Assembly (NCBI GenBank): GCA_945860575.1
Contig: CAMAQQ010000079.1
Coordinates: forward strand, 1 to 6,222
Direction of reading: 5' to 3'
Length of the DNA: 6,222 nucleotides
Origin: Ferrithrix thermotolerans DSM 19514
GTDB taxonomy: Bacteria > Actinomycetota > Acidimicrobiia > Acidimicrobiales > Ilumatobacteraceae
Below, one piece after another: positions 6,076-6,222 of this stretch. The notes beneath the pieces were generated by a model, which worked only from the letters and a program-made list of their open reading frames with translations, was not told the origin of the DNA and made no database searches. The stretch's first letter is position 1; every line of letters starts with the position of its first letter. Made by a program: the position numbers and the translations under genes.

Positions 6076-6222
6076 ATGCCACCGAAGCCCACTCATCCAC
6101 GCAAGATGCAATTTGAAAAATACTCGCACTCCGTGCCACTGGTGCTCGCCGACCGAACTTGGCCGAATCGCATTATCGACAAGGCGCCGTTGTGGTGTTC
6201 GGTAGATTTGCGCGACGGTAAT
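6076..6222 (+). CDS. leuA: 2-isopropylmalate synthase LeuA, N-terminal 49 residues (3' end outside window)
   Basis: LeuA condenses acetyl-CoA with 2-oxoisovalerate, the committed step of leucine synthesis, and is usually feedback-inhibited by leucine through a C-terminal domain that lies outside this window. The visible N-terminus has the diagnostic LADRTWPNRIIDKAPLWC (24-41) and VDLRDGN (43-49). In LRDGN, the Arg and Asp (46 and 47) match the catalytic Arg and metal-binding Asp of the family. The ATG at 6076 has only a weak GAGA (6067-6070) five bases upstream. A second in-frame ATG is at 6106, but the first fits the usual distance to DRTWP. The frame is open to the window edge. The gene is preceded by a leucine leader peptide, attenuator and tandem repeat, so leucine-responsive transcription is expected. 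Confidence 0.95.
   Translation, partial: MPPKPTHPRKMQFEKYSHSVPLVLADRTWPNRIIDKAPLWCSVDLRDGN

Noticed and set aside
5813..6139. 108-codon minus-strand open frame containing a WLISWLISWLIN stretch
   Set aside because: The apparent repeat peptide is just the complement of the 12-base tandem DNA repeat, and the frame runs through the leuA attenuator, leuA and the end of hss.

Overview
The window most likely comes from an actinobacterium with moderate GC content, possibly of the Acidimicrobiia. The evidence is the look of the proteins (a DUF2142 membrane protein, LeuC, LeuD and LeuA with actinobacterial-style motifs, a DEAD-box helicase with HRSGRTAR), frequent GTG starts, weak Shine-Dalgarno sequences and TANNNT -10 boxes placed 7-8 bases from start codons. 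The placement is an inference from these features, not a search result.

Left part (1-2761, plus strand): the C-terminal half of a DUF2142 polytopic membrane protein is followed 30 bases later by leuC and leuD, the two subunits of 3-isopropylmalate dehydratase. The last two overlap by four bases (GTGA). Middle part (2773-4092, minus strand): a complete DEAD-box RNA helicase is convergent with leuD, with only 11 bases between their stop codons. Its upstream side is a short divergent intergenic region containing a perfect 18-base dyad.

Right part (4191-5888, plus strand): a promoter-like pair precedes a 63-codon unrecognised small ORF. This ORF overlaps by GTGA with a full-length homospermidine synthase gene (hss), whose predicted active-site residues appear intact. 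After hss comes what looks like a complete leucine attenuator: a promoter overlapping the hss stop, a ten-codon leader peptide with three consecutive Leu codons (MLSRNELLLT), a hairpin starting right after its stop codon, an intrinsic terminator, a 12-base tandem repeat, and then the first 49 codons of leuA (2-isopropylmalate synthase).

Functionally, the window holds the first two enzymatic steps of leucine synthesis (LeuA, LeuCD) in two separate transcription units. Only leuA shows visible leucine-responsive control. A polyamine gene and an RNA helicase lie between the two units. The most interesting items are the leuA attenuator, the tandem repeat after it, the small ORF coupled to hss, and the dyad between the divergent genes. 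I see no mobile element, CRISPR array, tRNA or rRNA.
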